A stretch of 64,000 nt of DNA from an uncultured Faecalicoccus sp. (GTDB lineage Bacteria; Bacillota_I; Bacilli_A; Erysipelotrichales; Erysipelotrichaceae): positions 1 through 64,000 of the forward strand of contig CABVDD010000001.1 of the NCBI GenBank assembly GCA_902497095.1, given 5' to 3'. Positions 8,034 to 16,672 of the stretch are shown piece by piece. The notes beneath the pieces are model-generated. The model did not search any database and was not told the DNA's origin. It saw nothing but the letters and a program-made list of their open reading frames with translations. How positions within the stretch are numbered: position 1 is the stretch's first letter; each line of letters starts with the position of its first letter. The position numbers and the translations under genes are program-made.

Positions 8034-9757
8034 TAGTTTGCTCCTTTCTGTTGTGATTCATATAATCCTCTGTAGAAATCACTTGTTTGAAGCAATTGAT
8101 CATGAGTGCCCATGGCAGTGATTTTTCCATCTTCTAAAATCAAAATTTGATCACAATGGCTGACGGAACTGACGCGTTGGGCGATGATGATCTGTGTCAA
8201 TCCATGAATTTTTGAAAGTGCGGTGCGAATCGCATGATCTGTATTCGTATCTACTGCGCTGGTTGAATCATCCAGAATTAAAATCTTAGGCTTCTTTAAC
8301 AAGGCTCTGGCAATACATAAACGTTGTTTTTGCCCGCCAGATACATTATTTCCTCCTTGTTCGATATAGGTATCATATCCATCCGGCATTTTTTGAATGA
8401 ATTCATCAGCACATGCGATTTTACAAGCTTCCTGAATGGCTTCATCACTGGCATCCGGATCGCCCCATCGCATATTTTCTTTGATCGTACCAGAAAATAA
8501 CGTGTTTTTTTGAAGAACCATACCAACCATATTTCTTAAATATTCCAGATTCATATCTCTTACATCGACTTGACCAATCTTGATCGATCCATCACTGACA
8601 TCATATAAACGAGCAATCAGTTGAACCAAACTGGACTTAGCACTTCCGGTAGCGCCCATTATACCTACAGTAGAACCAGCAGGAATATGCCAGTTAATAT
8701 CGGTTAATACATATTCTTTGGCATTTTGTGCGTACTTGAAATATACATGATTAAAATCAATCGAACTATCTTTTGGTGTTAAAGGAATCGCACCGGAGGT
8801 CAAACTGACATTTTCCTCTACTACTTGTGCAATACGATTGCAGGAAGCTAATGAACGTGTGATCAATAAGAAAACATTGGAGATCATCATCAGTGAATTC
8901 ATGATCTGTAATACATAGCTTAAAACGCCTGTAAGTTCTCCCACTTGCATTTGTCCTTGTATGATCAAATTTACCCCTAAGGTCATTAAACTGACAATGG
9001 CCATATACATCGTCATTTGAAAAGCCGGGGTATTTAAAGAAGCAATATGAAAGGTATCTTGAGAAATCTTGGCCAGATTCTGATTTACCTTTTCAAATTG
9101 TTCTTCTTCATATTCATCACGTACAAAAGCTTTGATAGCTCGAATCGCAGTTAAATTTTCTTGAATCAATCGATTGACAGAATCAATGGCTTTCTGAAGA
9201 AAAGAATACATGGGTGCTACTTTTTTTACCACAAAGAAAAGAATGACAGCCAGTATTGGCGTAGTAAACAAGAAGATGACTGCTAATTCTTTATTGATTA
9301 AAAAAGACATCACCAGTCCTAAAATCAAAATGATCGGTCCACGTGCAAAAGGTCGAATTCCATTAACCAGAGAGTTTTGAATGACTGTGACATCACTTGT
9401 CAAACGTGTGATCAAAGAGCTGGTTTCAAAATGATCTAAATTGGCAAAAGAATAATCTTGAATCTTTTGATATTGTACAGATCGCAGCTTTTGACCAAAC
9501 AAAGTGATTGCTTTTGCGGCATAACGAGCATACAACAAGCCAAAGATCAAAGATAAAATGGCACAGCCAATCATTTCAAGCCCCTGCTGCATAAAAACAG
9601 AAGGATCTCTTTGCGCAATTCCCACATCAATGATCTCAGACATTAATAAAGGAATAAACACTTCAAAAGAAGTTTCTATCGCAACAAACAAAATAGAAAA
9701 CACAAAATATCGTCGAATACCTTTTGTATAGGCAAATAATACTTTTAAAGATGACAT
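8033..9757 (-). CDS. ABC exporter half-transporter, first subunit
   Basis: A 574-residue transmembrane-plus-ATPase subunit that pairs with the downstream gene. Transmembrane helices occupy about 10-300. The Walker A motif is variant: GATGSAKSS replaces the usual GxxGxGKS/T, with Ala in place of the last glycine. The signature VSGGQ and Walker B ILILDDSTSA follow. Walker B ends in DD rather than DE, so the catalytic Glu is missing, which marks this as the degenerate-site subunit of a BmrCD/TM287-288-like heterodimer. A reverse-strand TATAAT at 9780-9785 would start transcription downstream of the longer in-frame ATG at 9781. The GAGAGG site and ATG 9757 are therefore preferred. Confidence 0.88.
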   Translation of the reverse strand: MSSLKVLFAYTKGIRRYFVFSILFVAIETSFEVFIPLLMSEIIDVGIAQRDPSVFMQQGLEMIGCAILSLIFGLLYARYAAKAITLFGQKLRSVQYQKIQDYSFANLDHFETSSLITRLTSDVTVIQNSLVNGIRPFARGPIILILGLVMSFLINKELAVIFLFTTPILAVILFFVVKKVAPMYSFLQKAIDSVNRLIQENLTAIRAIKAFVRDEYEEEQFEKVNQNLAKISQDTFHIASLNTPAFQMTMYMAIVSLMTLGVNLIIQGQMQVGELTGVLSYVLQIMNSLMMISNVFLLITRSLASCNRIAQVVEENVSLTSGAIPLTPKDSSIDFNHVYFKYAQNAKEYVLTDINWHIPAGSTVGIMGATGSAKSSLVQLIARLYDVSDGSIKIGQVDVRDMNLEYLRNMVGMVLQKNTLFSGTIKENMRWGDPDASDEAIQEACKIACADEFIQKMPDGYDTYIEQGGNNVSGGQKQRLCIARALLKKPKILILDDSTSAVDTNTDHAIRTALSKIHGLTQIIIAQRVSSVSHCDQILILEDGKITAMGTHDQLLQTSDFYRGLYESQQKGAN

Positions 9758-9898
9758 AAAAATTCCTCTCGTTTTCAACATTATACACCTAAAATTTGAA
9801 CATGAAAGATTCGTGTGAATTTCCTATGGTTAGGAAAAATCTTATTTTTGATTTTTAGAAAATAGCCTATAATATAAAAGTTACGGAGAGGGATCTTT

Positions 9899-10681
9899 AT
9901 GCATACATTATTTTTTGATTTTGATGGCACTTTACGTGTGCCAGAAACCAATGAAGTTTCAAAAGAAACCATAAAAAACTTAAGAACATTAAGAAAAGAA
10001 GGAAATCTGATTTTTATTAATACAGGACGTTGTTTTTCTTCTTTGGAAGGACAAGCCAAAGATCTACCATTGGATGGTGTGATTTGCGGATGTGGTACTT
10101 ATATTCGATATCGTGGACAGATATTATATGAAATACAAGCAACACCTGTTCAAAAAGAGCGTGTGCTTCATGCTTTACGGAAATGTAAAGTGGATGCGTT
10201 TTTAGAAGGCCATGGAGGATTATTTATTGATCAGACATATTCAGATCAACTTAAACAAGTCATTGGCTTTTTTAAACGGATGCATGTACCTATGCTTGGT
10301 GTTGATACACCATCTTTTGATTTTTCTAAAATGAGTTTATATTACGAAGATGAAAAACAAAAAGCAGAATTTGAAGACCTGTTAAAAGAAGATTTTGATT
10401 TCATCACGTTTCCAGATCTTAAAGCCGAAGCCGTTTTAAAAAACCATTCCAAAGCTAGTGGCATGCGTATGTTATTAAAAGAGTTATCACTTCCATTTTC
10501 TTCCAGTATTGCTTTTGGGGATAGTGATAATGATATAGAAATGTTAAAAGAAGCAAATTGTAGTGTTCTAATTGGAGATCATGCTCCACATTTAAAAGAA
10601 CTGGCTGATATACAAGCGCCTTCGGCAAAAGATGAGGGAATTAGCTGGGCTTTACGAAAAATGAATTTGATTAAAGAGTAA
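9899..10681 (+). CDS. Cof-type HAD phosphatase
   Basis: A 260-residue HAD-IIB hydrolase. Motif I is DFDGTLR at residues 6-12, motif II lies in INTGR, and motif IV is GDSDNDIEML. The cap domain is the Cof C2B type. It is a paralogue of the genes at 3939 and 52777 and probably acts on a small phosphorylated metabolite in the cytoplasm. A TATAAT at 9868-9873 and a GGAGAGGG site precede ATG 9899. The gene is divergent from the ABC exporter operon and is closed by a hairpin at 10721-10748, so it forms its own unit. Confidence 0.87.
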   Translation: MHTLFFDFDGTLRVPETNEVSKETIKNLRTLRKEGNLIFINTGRCFSSLEGQAKDLPLDGVICGCGTYIRYRGQILYEIQATPVQKERVLHALRKCKVDAFLEGHGGLFIDQTYSDQLKQVIGFFKRMHVPMLGVDTPSFDFSKMSLYYEDEKQKAEFEDLLKEDFDFITFPDLKAEAVLKNHSKASGMRMLLKELSLPFSSSIAFGDSDNDIEMLKEANCSVLIGDHAPHLKELADIQAPSAKDEGISWALRKMNLIKE

Positions 10682-10720
10682 GGCGATTCATAATTTAGAA
10701 ACAATACATATTACTAGAAG

Positions 10721-10748
10721 TAGAGTGCTAAAAGCATTCTATTTTTTT
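10721..10748 (+). terminator. Rho-independent terminator
   Basis: TAGAGTGCT / AGCATTCTA (10721-10729, 10733-10741) has a three-base loop and a seven-base T-run. Confidence 0.8.
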
Positions 10749-10816
10749 GACATATTTCTGGTAAAAAATTGAGAAATTTTAATAGTTTTTCAAAATTTAA
10801 ACGTATCTAATACTAA

Positions 10817-11425
10817 ATGCTTATGCCATCTAAGTTAAATTTGAAATATGATATGGCTTTTAAATCCGTCTTTGGTTCTGGTAAAAAAGCTAGTCAGATT
10901 GCTCTTTGTTCTCTGTTGAATTCTTTTCTGGATCAGCCGGTATCCTCTGTACAGGTGATCAATACAGAATTGACCTCTGAATATCTTCATCAAAAACGTC
11001 CCCGTATGGATCTTCTGGTGGAATTGGAAGATGGACGTTTGGCCAATATCGAAATGCAGATCGTCCATGATAAAGAAGAACTCTTGTATCGTATGATGTA
11101 TTATTTGATTCGCCTTTCTTCCCGACAGCGATTAAAGGAAGAACAGCCGTATTCGCATCTAAAGAATACGTATCAGATTTTGATCGCTGATTTTATCGTG
11201 AGCGAGAAGCTTACACGACGGATCGAACAAATAGAGATGCACATGGGGAATATCGAAAGAAAAGAGAATGCACGTATTGAGCAGGCTGAAAAAAGAGAGG
11301 TATAAAAGGGAAGTAAACAGACAGAACAAAAAATGATCAAAACTTTAGCACAAACAATGTCTATTGAAGATATGGCCAAGGCTTTACAAAGACCGATTGA
11401 AGAAATCAAAGAAATACTTAGATAA
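10817..11425 (+). pseudogene. Rpn/PD-(D/E)XK transposase-like family gene, disrupted
   Basis: The reading frame from ATG 10817 encodes the N-terminal nuclease core of the Rpn-type PD-(D/E)XK family: a KYDMAFKSVFG start, then RMDLLVE and NIEMQ, the Asp and Glu-x-Gln of the active site. It stops at an in-frame TAA (11303-11305). The same frame continues at once and ends with MSIEDMAKALQRPIEEIKEIL, the typical C-terminal tail of this family, stopping at 11425. Intact members are usually near 290-300 residues, while this frame has about 203 codons. There is thus both a premature stop and an internal deletion. No ribosome binding site is visible. Rpn proteins are mobile-element-like recombination-promoting nucleases. 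Confidence 0.75.
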
Positions 11426-11434
11426 CAATTAAAA

Positions 11435-11475
11435 AAAGTAGGATGACTAATGTTGAAGATGATCCTGCTTTTAAT
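11435..11475. terminator. Hairpin terminator, best on the reverse strand
   Basis: AAAGTAGGAT / ATCCTGCTTT (11435-11444, 11462-11471) has a long T-run on the reverse strand and a short one on the forward strand. It could end the reverse yitT gene about 100 bases past its stop. Confidence 0.55.
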
Positions 11476-11570
11476 ACGATGAGAACAGTGTACTCTTCAT
11501 AAATCTTTAGGTAAGTGAATAATCAGAAAAAAATAGAATCGTTTGAAATATTGAAAAATTTAGTTTTGTG

Positions 11571-12452
11571 TTATTCAATAGGTTTTTGATAAAAAGCTCC
11601 GTAAAAGTGATGTGTTTTATAAACATTGATCAATACATCAGGTTTAACGCTGCGAATGCAGTCAATGGCATCTCTTTTTTCATAAGTGCTGATTACTGTT
11701 TTACAAACATAGTATGGCTTTTTACTATAGGCGCCTTGTCCTTTTAAAATTGTCATACCATGACGAAAATGATCGATAAAGGCATCACTGACTGTTTCAG
11801 GATCATCCGTGGTGATTTCTAAGGTTACTTGTGCATAACGATCATAGAAACCGGAGATCGTTTTTGTTGAGATAAACTGAAAAACTAAAGAATAACCGGC
11901 TGCTTCCCATCCAAATAAGGCGCCAAAAATGATGATCAATGTGGCATTGAATAAGAATACATAATCCCATAAACTTTTGTGAATCTTATTGGATACATAA
12001 AGTGCGATAAAATCTGTACCGCCGGTCGAAGCATCGGCTTTTAATGCCAATACGATGGAAAGTCCATAGAGAAATCCTCCAAATAAAATATTCAACATTT
12101 TATCATCAAAAAATGGTGCAAAATTAAATGTTTGTAAAAATAAAGAAACTAAACCAAACTGCAGACAACTTAAGAAAGTAAAACGATGAGATACGCTTTT
12201 GTAACATAATAAGGCTGCCGGAATATTCAAGGCCAAAATACCCAATGATACAGAAAAATCTATGCCCATCAAATTTGCGATTTTATTAAGTAGGATGGAT
12301 AATCCGGTAAACCCGCTTGAAAGCAAATCGCAGGGATTCATAAACACTTGTATGATATATACTTGCATCCATGCACTGGCTATGATAAGGCAGGTTGAAA
12401 AGATGAAACGAGCTATTTTGTTTTTTTTGAGTTGATCTAACTGTTGTGCCAT
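11571..12452 (-). CDS. YitT family membrane protein (DUF161 + DUF2179), regulon member
   Basis: A 293-residue YitT paralogue with about six membrane segments over residues 15-195 and a C-terminal DUF2179 domain. The ASTGGTD motif is present. Function is unknown for the family. Its promoter has TATAAT (12482-12487, reverse strand), and 33 bases upstream lies a degenerate copy of the TTCCTA-N5-TAGGAA operator shared with the PTS/peptidase genes, so it probably belongs to that regulon. An in-frame ATG at 12473 lies only a few bases after the -10. ATG 12452 with a GAAAGG site is therefore the real start. It is divergent from the PRD regulator gene. Confidence 0.85.
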   Translation of the reverse strand: MAQQLDQLKKNKIARFIFSTCLIIASAWMQVYIIQVFMNPCDLLSSGFTGLSILLNKIANLMGIDFSVSLGILALNIPAALLCYKSVSHRFTFLSCLQFGLVSLFLQTFNFAPFFDDKMLNILFGGFLYGLSIVLALKADASTGGTDFIALYVSNKIHKSLWDYVFLFNATLIIIFGALFGWEAAGYSLVFQFISTKTISGFYDRYAQVTLEITTDDPETVSDAFIDHFRHGMTILKGQGAYSKKPYYVCKTVISTYEKRDAIDCIRSVKPDVLINVYKTHHFYGAFYQKPIE

Positions 12453-12481
12453 AGGAAAAAACCTTTCTGTCATACAGAGCC

Positions 12482-12537
12482 ATTATAAAGAAAACGTTTG
12501 GTTGTGCATCAGACTTTGGTTTCCTAGGAAATAGGCA
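12482..12537 (-). promoter_or_regulatory. yitT promoter with TTCCTA-N5-TAGG(C)A operator
   Basis: On the reverse strand the -10 is TATAAT (12482-12487). The operator-like palindrome is at 12521-12537, TTCCTA then five bases then TAGGCA (one mismatch). Exactly 33 bases (12488-12520) separate the TTCCTA half from the -10, the same distance as at the other regulon promoters. There is no good -35. Confidence 0.6.
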
Positions 12538-12556
12538 ATTTCTATGCGGAGTTTGC

Positions 12557-12611
12557 TTCCTAATATTAGGAAATAGGAAAAATGGACATTCTGCAGACGG
12601 ATGCATACAAT
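12557..12611 (+). promoter_or_regulatory. Operator and promoter of the PRD regulator gene
   Basis: A perfect palindrome TTCCTA-ATAT-TAGGAA (12557-12572) is followed, after 33 bases, by TACAAT (12606-12611) as the -10. TGGACA at 12583-12588 is a possible weak -35 with a 17-base spacer. This suggests autoregulation of the regulator at 12629. Confidence 0.7.
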
Positions 12612-12628
12612 AATCAAGGGATTGGTGT

Positions 12629-14542
12629 ATGTTAAATAAAAGACAAGAAAAGATTATTATGTTGCTTCAGGATACGAAGAAGTGGATCACAGGAAAAGAA
12701 TTTGCACGGTTGATGAATGTATCCGATCGTACCATTCGCAGTGATATTGAAACGATCAATCGTACATACAATACACATTTGATAGAATCCAATTTGCGTA
12801 GCGGATATCGTATAAATGAAGAAATATTAACGACGCTGCCTATTGAATTAAATGCTGTATCGATTCCACAAACTCCTGATGAACGTTGTACATATATTAT
12901 TCAAGAACTGATTCTTGAGAAAAAAGAGATTAATCTTTTGAATCTGCAAGAACAAGTTTTTATTAGTGGATATTCTATTGATAATGATATCAAGAGGATA
13001 AAAAAGATGTTGGAGCCTTATGATGATTTACGTTTGATTCGTTCTAAAAACTGTATTCGTCTGGAAGGTTCAGAAGAAAACAAGCGAAAGTTATATAAAC
13101 AGCTTCTTTTTGAAGAAACAAAAGGAAATTTTTTGAATTTGAATCGTCTATCCAGTATGTTTCATGACTTGGATTTGGAATATGCAAAAGAAGTGCTGGA
13201 TAAAATGTTCAACAAATATAACTTTCATGTACGTGAAATGCAGAAACCGATGTTGATGATCCATGTAGGTATAGCTTTAGAGCGTATGATCCATCACAAT
13301 TATGTAGAAACTTCACGTGATACTCCAGAACTAAGAAACACTAAAGAATATAGTATAGCCCATGAATTTTTTGATACGATGGCTAAATCCATACATTTGG
13401 AAGTCAATGAAAATGAAGTGGTGTTGTTAGCTTTATTGTTACGAGGCAAAAAGGCAATAACGATGCATAATGATTTAGTTCCTATTGTCAGTGACGGCAT
13501 TTATGTCAATGATCTGGTGACAAAGATAGTGACGATGATCAAAGAGAATTTTGATATTGATTTTGTCAAAGATCTAGATTTAAGAACAGGGCTTGCGTTA
13601 CATATTCAAGGATTGATCGAACGAAAGAAAAAGAATATTGCGGTATCGAATTTATATCTACAAGAATTGAAGCGAAAATACCCATTGGTATTTGAACTTG
13701 CGGTACATGTAGGTCAGATCTTAAATGATACTTTGGATCTGCAAGTATCAGAAAATGAAGTCGGTTTTTTAGCCTTGCATTTAGGTGCCGCCTATGAAAG
13801 ATCACATTCTTTTCAAAAGTATCGGGTAGTCATGATTTATCCGGTAGATCAAGCCTTTGGAGATATCTTGCTTCGAAAAGTAGATACTTTGTTTTCAGAA
13901 CGTATGACGGTGATCAATTGTTCCAGCTTTTTTGAAGAAAAGACGATCAAAGAATTAAATCCAGATCTTATTTTGACTACTTTACAGCTGCAGCACAATT
14001 TAGATATCGCAACGATACAAATTTCTTTGTTTATCAGCACAGAAGATGAAAGTAAGATTTTTCAAGCATTGAATGCTTTGGATAAAAAACGATATCAACA
14101 AAAATTTCAGGATGAATTGATCGATTTGATAGAACCAGAATTGTTTTATAAAGACCTGGAACTGCGAACACCAACGGAAGTTATTACTTACATGTGCGAT
14201 AACTTAGAGAAAAAAGGCTATTGTGATTCTTCTTTTAAAGAATCTGTGTTAAAAAGAGAAGAAGTTGCAGCTACAAGTTTTGTTTATTCGTTTGCGGTAC
14301 CGCATTCTTTAAATATGCCAAGTTTTAGACCGGCTATTTCTGTTGGATTTTTAAAGCGTCCTATTAAATGGGGTGAATTTGATGTGAAAATGGTATTGTT
14401 GCTGGCTGTAAATGAAGAACATCAAGATCTATTGATCATGTTCTTTGAATGGTTAAGCGGAATGATCAACAATGCCCATCATTTTGCCGCTTTGTTGGAA
14501 ACAAAAGACTATGATGATTTTGTCGCAAAAATTATAGAGTAG
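12629..14542 (+). CDS. PRD-domain transcriptional activator (LicR/ManR type)
   Basis: A 637-residue PTS-controlled regulator. Domains in order are an N-terminal HTH (about 1-60), a second Mga-like HTH (about 85-165), PRD1 (about 185-285), PRD2 (about 295-395), an EIIB-like domain (about 398-490) and a fructose-type EIIA domain (about 500-637). Likely phosphorylation sites are His212 (PRD1), His325 and His384 (PRD2) and His559 (EIIA, in AVPHSL). The second PRD1 His is replaced by Leu, and the EIIB domain lacks its usual Cys. Such activators respond to the phosphorylation state of their cognate PTS. The TTCCTA-N4-TAGGAA palindrome upstream recurs at the PTS and peptidase promoters, so this protein is the natural candidate to bind it. 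The RDD gene follows 11 bases downstream. Confidence 0.9.
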   Translation: MLNKRQEKIIMLLQDTKKWITGKEFARLMNVSDRTIRSDIETINRTYNTHLIESNLRSGYRINEEILTTLPIELNAVSIPQTPDERCTYIIQELILEKKEINLLNLQEQVFISGYSIDNDIKRIKKMLEPYDDLRLIRSKNCIRLEGSEENKRKLYKQLLFEETKGNFLNLNRLSSMFHDLDLEYAKEVLDKMFNKYNFHVREMQKPMLMIHVGIALERMIHHNYVETSRDTPELRNTKEYSIAHEFFDTMAKSIHLEVNENEVVLLALLLRGKKAITMHNDLVPIVSDGIYVNDLVTKIVTMIKENFDIDFVKDLDLRTGLALHIQGLIERKKKNIAVSNLYLQELKRKYPLVFELAVHVGQILNDTLDLQVSENEVGFLALHLGAAYERSHSFQKYRVVMIYPVDQAFGDILLRKVDTLFSERMTVINCSSFFEEKTIKELNPDLILTTLQLQHNLDIATIQISLFISTEDESKIFQALNALDKKRYQQKFQDELIDLIEPELFYKDLELRTPTEVITYMCDNLEKKGYCDSSFKESVLKREEVAATSFVYSFAVPHSLNMPSFRPAISVGFLKRPIKWGEFDVKMVLLLAVNEEHQDLLIMFFEWLSGMINNAHHFAALLETKDYDDFVAKIIE

Positions 14543-14553
14543 GAGGATTTACC

Positions 14554-15141
14554 ATGAGTAAAAAACACAATGTACGAGCGGGCCTGCAATTTCAAAAAGT
14601 CAGTGTTAATAATTTTTCACGAGTTGGTGCTTATTTAGTCGATTGGTATATCGCTTCTATGTTTGCAGGTATTCCCATTACTCTGATTGCGACAAGCATC
14701 AATCACGATACGACCATTACCCAGGATTTAAGTACATTGCCTTTAGGATGGGCTTGCTTAGCTGGTGTTTTGGCCATCGTCTTTTATTTAGGATATTATT
14801 TTGTTTTAGAGTTAAAAGTTTATAAAGGACAAACTTTTGGTAAACGTCTATTTAAATTAAAAGTTGTAAAAGATGATGGCTCTGATGTTGATTTTAAAAC
14901 GATTTTACTTCGAGAAGGATTAGGTTTGATGATCGTAGAAGGCTATTTAGCTAACAGTTCGAGCTATTTACGACAGATCATTCAGTTGTTTACCGACTTT
15001 AACATCATGGATCTATCCGTTTATCTGTTCGGTATTATCAGTGCCGTATCCATCTTGGTTGGTCTGGTTAGCCCATCCAGAAAAATGATTCATGATTATA
15101 TAGCGCATACGCATATTATCAGTACAAAAGAACAGAATTGA
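14554..15141 (+). CDS. RDD family membrane protein
   Basis: A 195-residue integral membrane protein of the RDD family. The name-giving Arg-Asp pair is seen in FSRVGAYLVDWY near residues 22-33. Hydrophobic segments lie near 35-52, 66-86 and 148-170, and a KGQTFGKRLFKLKVV motif, typical of the family, is at about 93-107. RDD proteins have no single agreed function, although transport or ion-exchange roles have been proposed. An AGGAGG site precedes ATG 14554. The 11-base gap from the PRD regulator indicates one transcript, so it probably assists the PTS regulon. Confidence 0.82.
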   Translation: MSKKHNVRAGLQFQKVSVNNFSRVGAYLVDWYIASMFAGIPITLIATSINHDTTITQDLSTLPLGWACLAGVLAIVFYLGYYFVLELKVYKGQTFGKRLFKLKVVKDDGSDVDFKTILLREGLGLMIVEGYLANSSSYLRQIIQLFTDFNIMDLSVYLFGIISAVSILVGLVSPSRKMIHDYIAHTHIISTKEQN

Positions 15142-15142
15142 T

Positions 15143-15197
15143 TTCCTAGAGATAGGAAATCATTTATTTTGTATGCTTTTTTACAAAATGTTAACTT
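15143..15197 (+). promoter_or_regulatory. Operator upstream of PTS IIC
   Basis: A perfect palindrome TTCCTA-GAGA-TAGGAA (15143-15158) lies just after the RDD gene. At the regulon's usual distance (33 bases) lies TAACTT (15192-15197), a poor -10. A TTGTAT at 15169-15174 is 17 bases ahead of it. The operator is clear; the exact -10 is less certain than at the other promoters. Confidence 0.6.
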
Positions 15198-15222
15198 AAA
15201 TGCAGGAAAGAGAGGGTATATT

Positions 15223-16578
15223 ATGGATAAACTCGAAAAACTGCTCATGCCTATGGCAGATATCCTTACAAAGAACCGAGTTTTGATTGCGATCCGAGAT
15301 GGCTTCCTGATTACGACTCCATTGTTGATCGTTGGGTCTATCTTCTTGTTGATTGCTAACTTCCCAATTCCTGGATGGGAAGAAGCCATTTCATCCGTGT
15401 TAGGTCCAGACTGGACTGGATGGTTTACGGCTGTATCGAAAGCTTCGTTCAATTGTACAGGTTTATTGACAGCATTAGGTACAGGGTATGCGATGGCTCG
15501 TGAATTTGGTGGCGATAAAATTCAAGGTGCTGCGGTGGCCGTCGTTGCATTCTTTATTTTGATGCCAACCACACATATTGCAGCCGACGCAGATGGTAAT
15601 TTGGTAGAAGGTGCTACAGTTTCTGGATTGTCTTTTGACTACATCGGACCAGATGGTATCTTCATGGCATTGATTTGTGCTATTTTAGGTGTATGGTTAT
15701 TCTGCTTTGCGTATAAAAAAGGATGGACCATCAAAATGCCTAAAGGGGTTCCTCCGGCAGTTACAGATTCTTTTGCCGCTTTAGTACCAAGTGCTATGGT
15801 TATGGCCGCTGCATTCTTGATTCGTATCTTGTTCTCATTTACAGAATTTGGTACTATGCAAGACTTTGTTGTTGCCATCTTACAGACACCTTTACAAGGT
15901 TTAGGTGATACGTTAGGCGCTAATGCTTTGTATTCTTTCATGTGTACATTCTTATGGTTCTTTGGTATCAACGGACCTGCCGTATGTAACTCTGTTTACT
16001 TCATTGGAAACGTATTGACTGCACAACAGTTACTTGCCTTTGAAGCTGGTAAAGAATTACCTTACATCTTTACAAACCCATTCAGTAACTTCTTCACTAA
16101 CTTTGGTGGTGGAGGTTCCACATTAGGTCTTGTAATTTTGATGTGTACAGTATGTAAATCACAACGTATTAAACAATTGGGACGTTTATCAATTGTTCCT
16201 GGATTCTTCGGAATCAATGAACCAATCATTTTTGGTTTGCCAGTTGTATTGAACCCGATTATCGCAATTCCATTTATTATTGCTCCTATGGTCAATTTGA
16301 TTTTGTCATACTATGCAACGGTTCTGGAAATCATTCCTAGAACAACAGGGGTAAACTTGCCATGGACAACGCCAATCGGATTCTCCGGATGGCTATCTAC
16401 CGGATCTTGGACAGCCAGTGTTTGGCAGATTTTCTTATTAGTATTAAATATGTTGATCTATTTCCCATTCTTGAAAACATTGGATAAAAAATATTTAGAA
16501 GATGAAGCGAATGCGGAAGTTGCCGGTGGCGAAGAAGAAGAAATCTCATTTGATGATTTGGATCTAGACGATCTATAA
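15223..16578 (+). CDS. PTS EIIC permease, lactose/cellobiose family
   Basis: A 451-residue membrane permease of the PTS Lac family (the fold of CelB/ChbC/LicC). It would import and, with its IIB, phosphorylate a beta-linked disaccharide or aminoglycoside-like sugar conjugate. The N-terminus MDKLEKLLMPMADILTKNR and the FFGINEPIIFGLP motif around residue 325 (sugar-binding Glu) are family hallmarks. About ten hydrophobic segments are visible. The C-terminus ends in an unusual acidic tail rich in Glu and Asp. No IIB domain is fused; the only lactose-family IIA and IIB in the window lie at 24.9-25.5 kb and share the same operator. ATG 15223 has an AGAGAGGG site. A hairpin follows at 16587. Confidence 0.92.
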   Translation: MDKLEKLLMPMADILTKNRVLIAIRDGFLITTPLLIVGSIFLLIANFPIPGWEEAISSVLGPDWTGWFTAVSKASFNCTGLLTALGTGYAMAREFGGDKIQGAAVAVVAFFILMPTTHIAADADGNLVEGATVSGLSFDYIGPDGIFMALICAILGVWLFCFAYKKGWTIKMPKGVPPAVTDSFAALVPSAMVMAAAFLIRILFSFTEFGTMQDFVVAILQTPLQGLGDTLGANALYSFMCTFLWFFGINGPAVCNSVYFIGNVLTAQQLLAFEAGKELPYIFTNPFSNFFTNFGGGGSTLGLVILMCTVCKSQRIKQLGRLSIVPGFFGINEPIIFGLPVVLNPIIAIPFIIAPMVNLILSYYATVLEIIPRTTGVNLPWTTPIGFSGWLSTGSWTASVWQIFLLVLNMLIYFPFLKTLDKKYLEDEANAEVAGGEEEEISFDDLDLDDL

Positions 16579-16586
16579 GATGAAAT

Positions 16587-16618
16587 AAAAACAGGCCATC
16601 TATCCTAGTGCCTGTTTT
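16587..16618 (+). terminator. Terminator after PTS IIC
   Basis: AAAACAGGC / GCCTGTTTT (16587-16595, 16610-16618) with a 14-base loop and T-rich tail. Confidence 0.75.
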
Positions 16619-16672
16619 TATTGCTTTAGTATTTTGATAATATAATAATACACAATAAAAGGAGTATGACAT

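Noticed and set aside
12489..12502. cre-like core (AAAACGTTT) beside the yitT -10
   Set aside because: On either strand at least three positions differ from the cre consensus, so it is not called a CcpA site.
16599..16610. Additional TTCCTA-type operator ahead of the GrdB-like gene
   Set aside because: Only one imperfect half (TATCCTAG) is present and it lies in the loop of the IIC terminator; no second half and wrong spacing to TATAAT at 16641.
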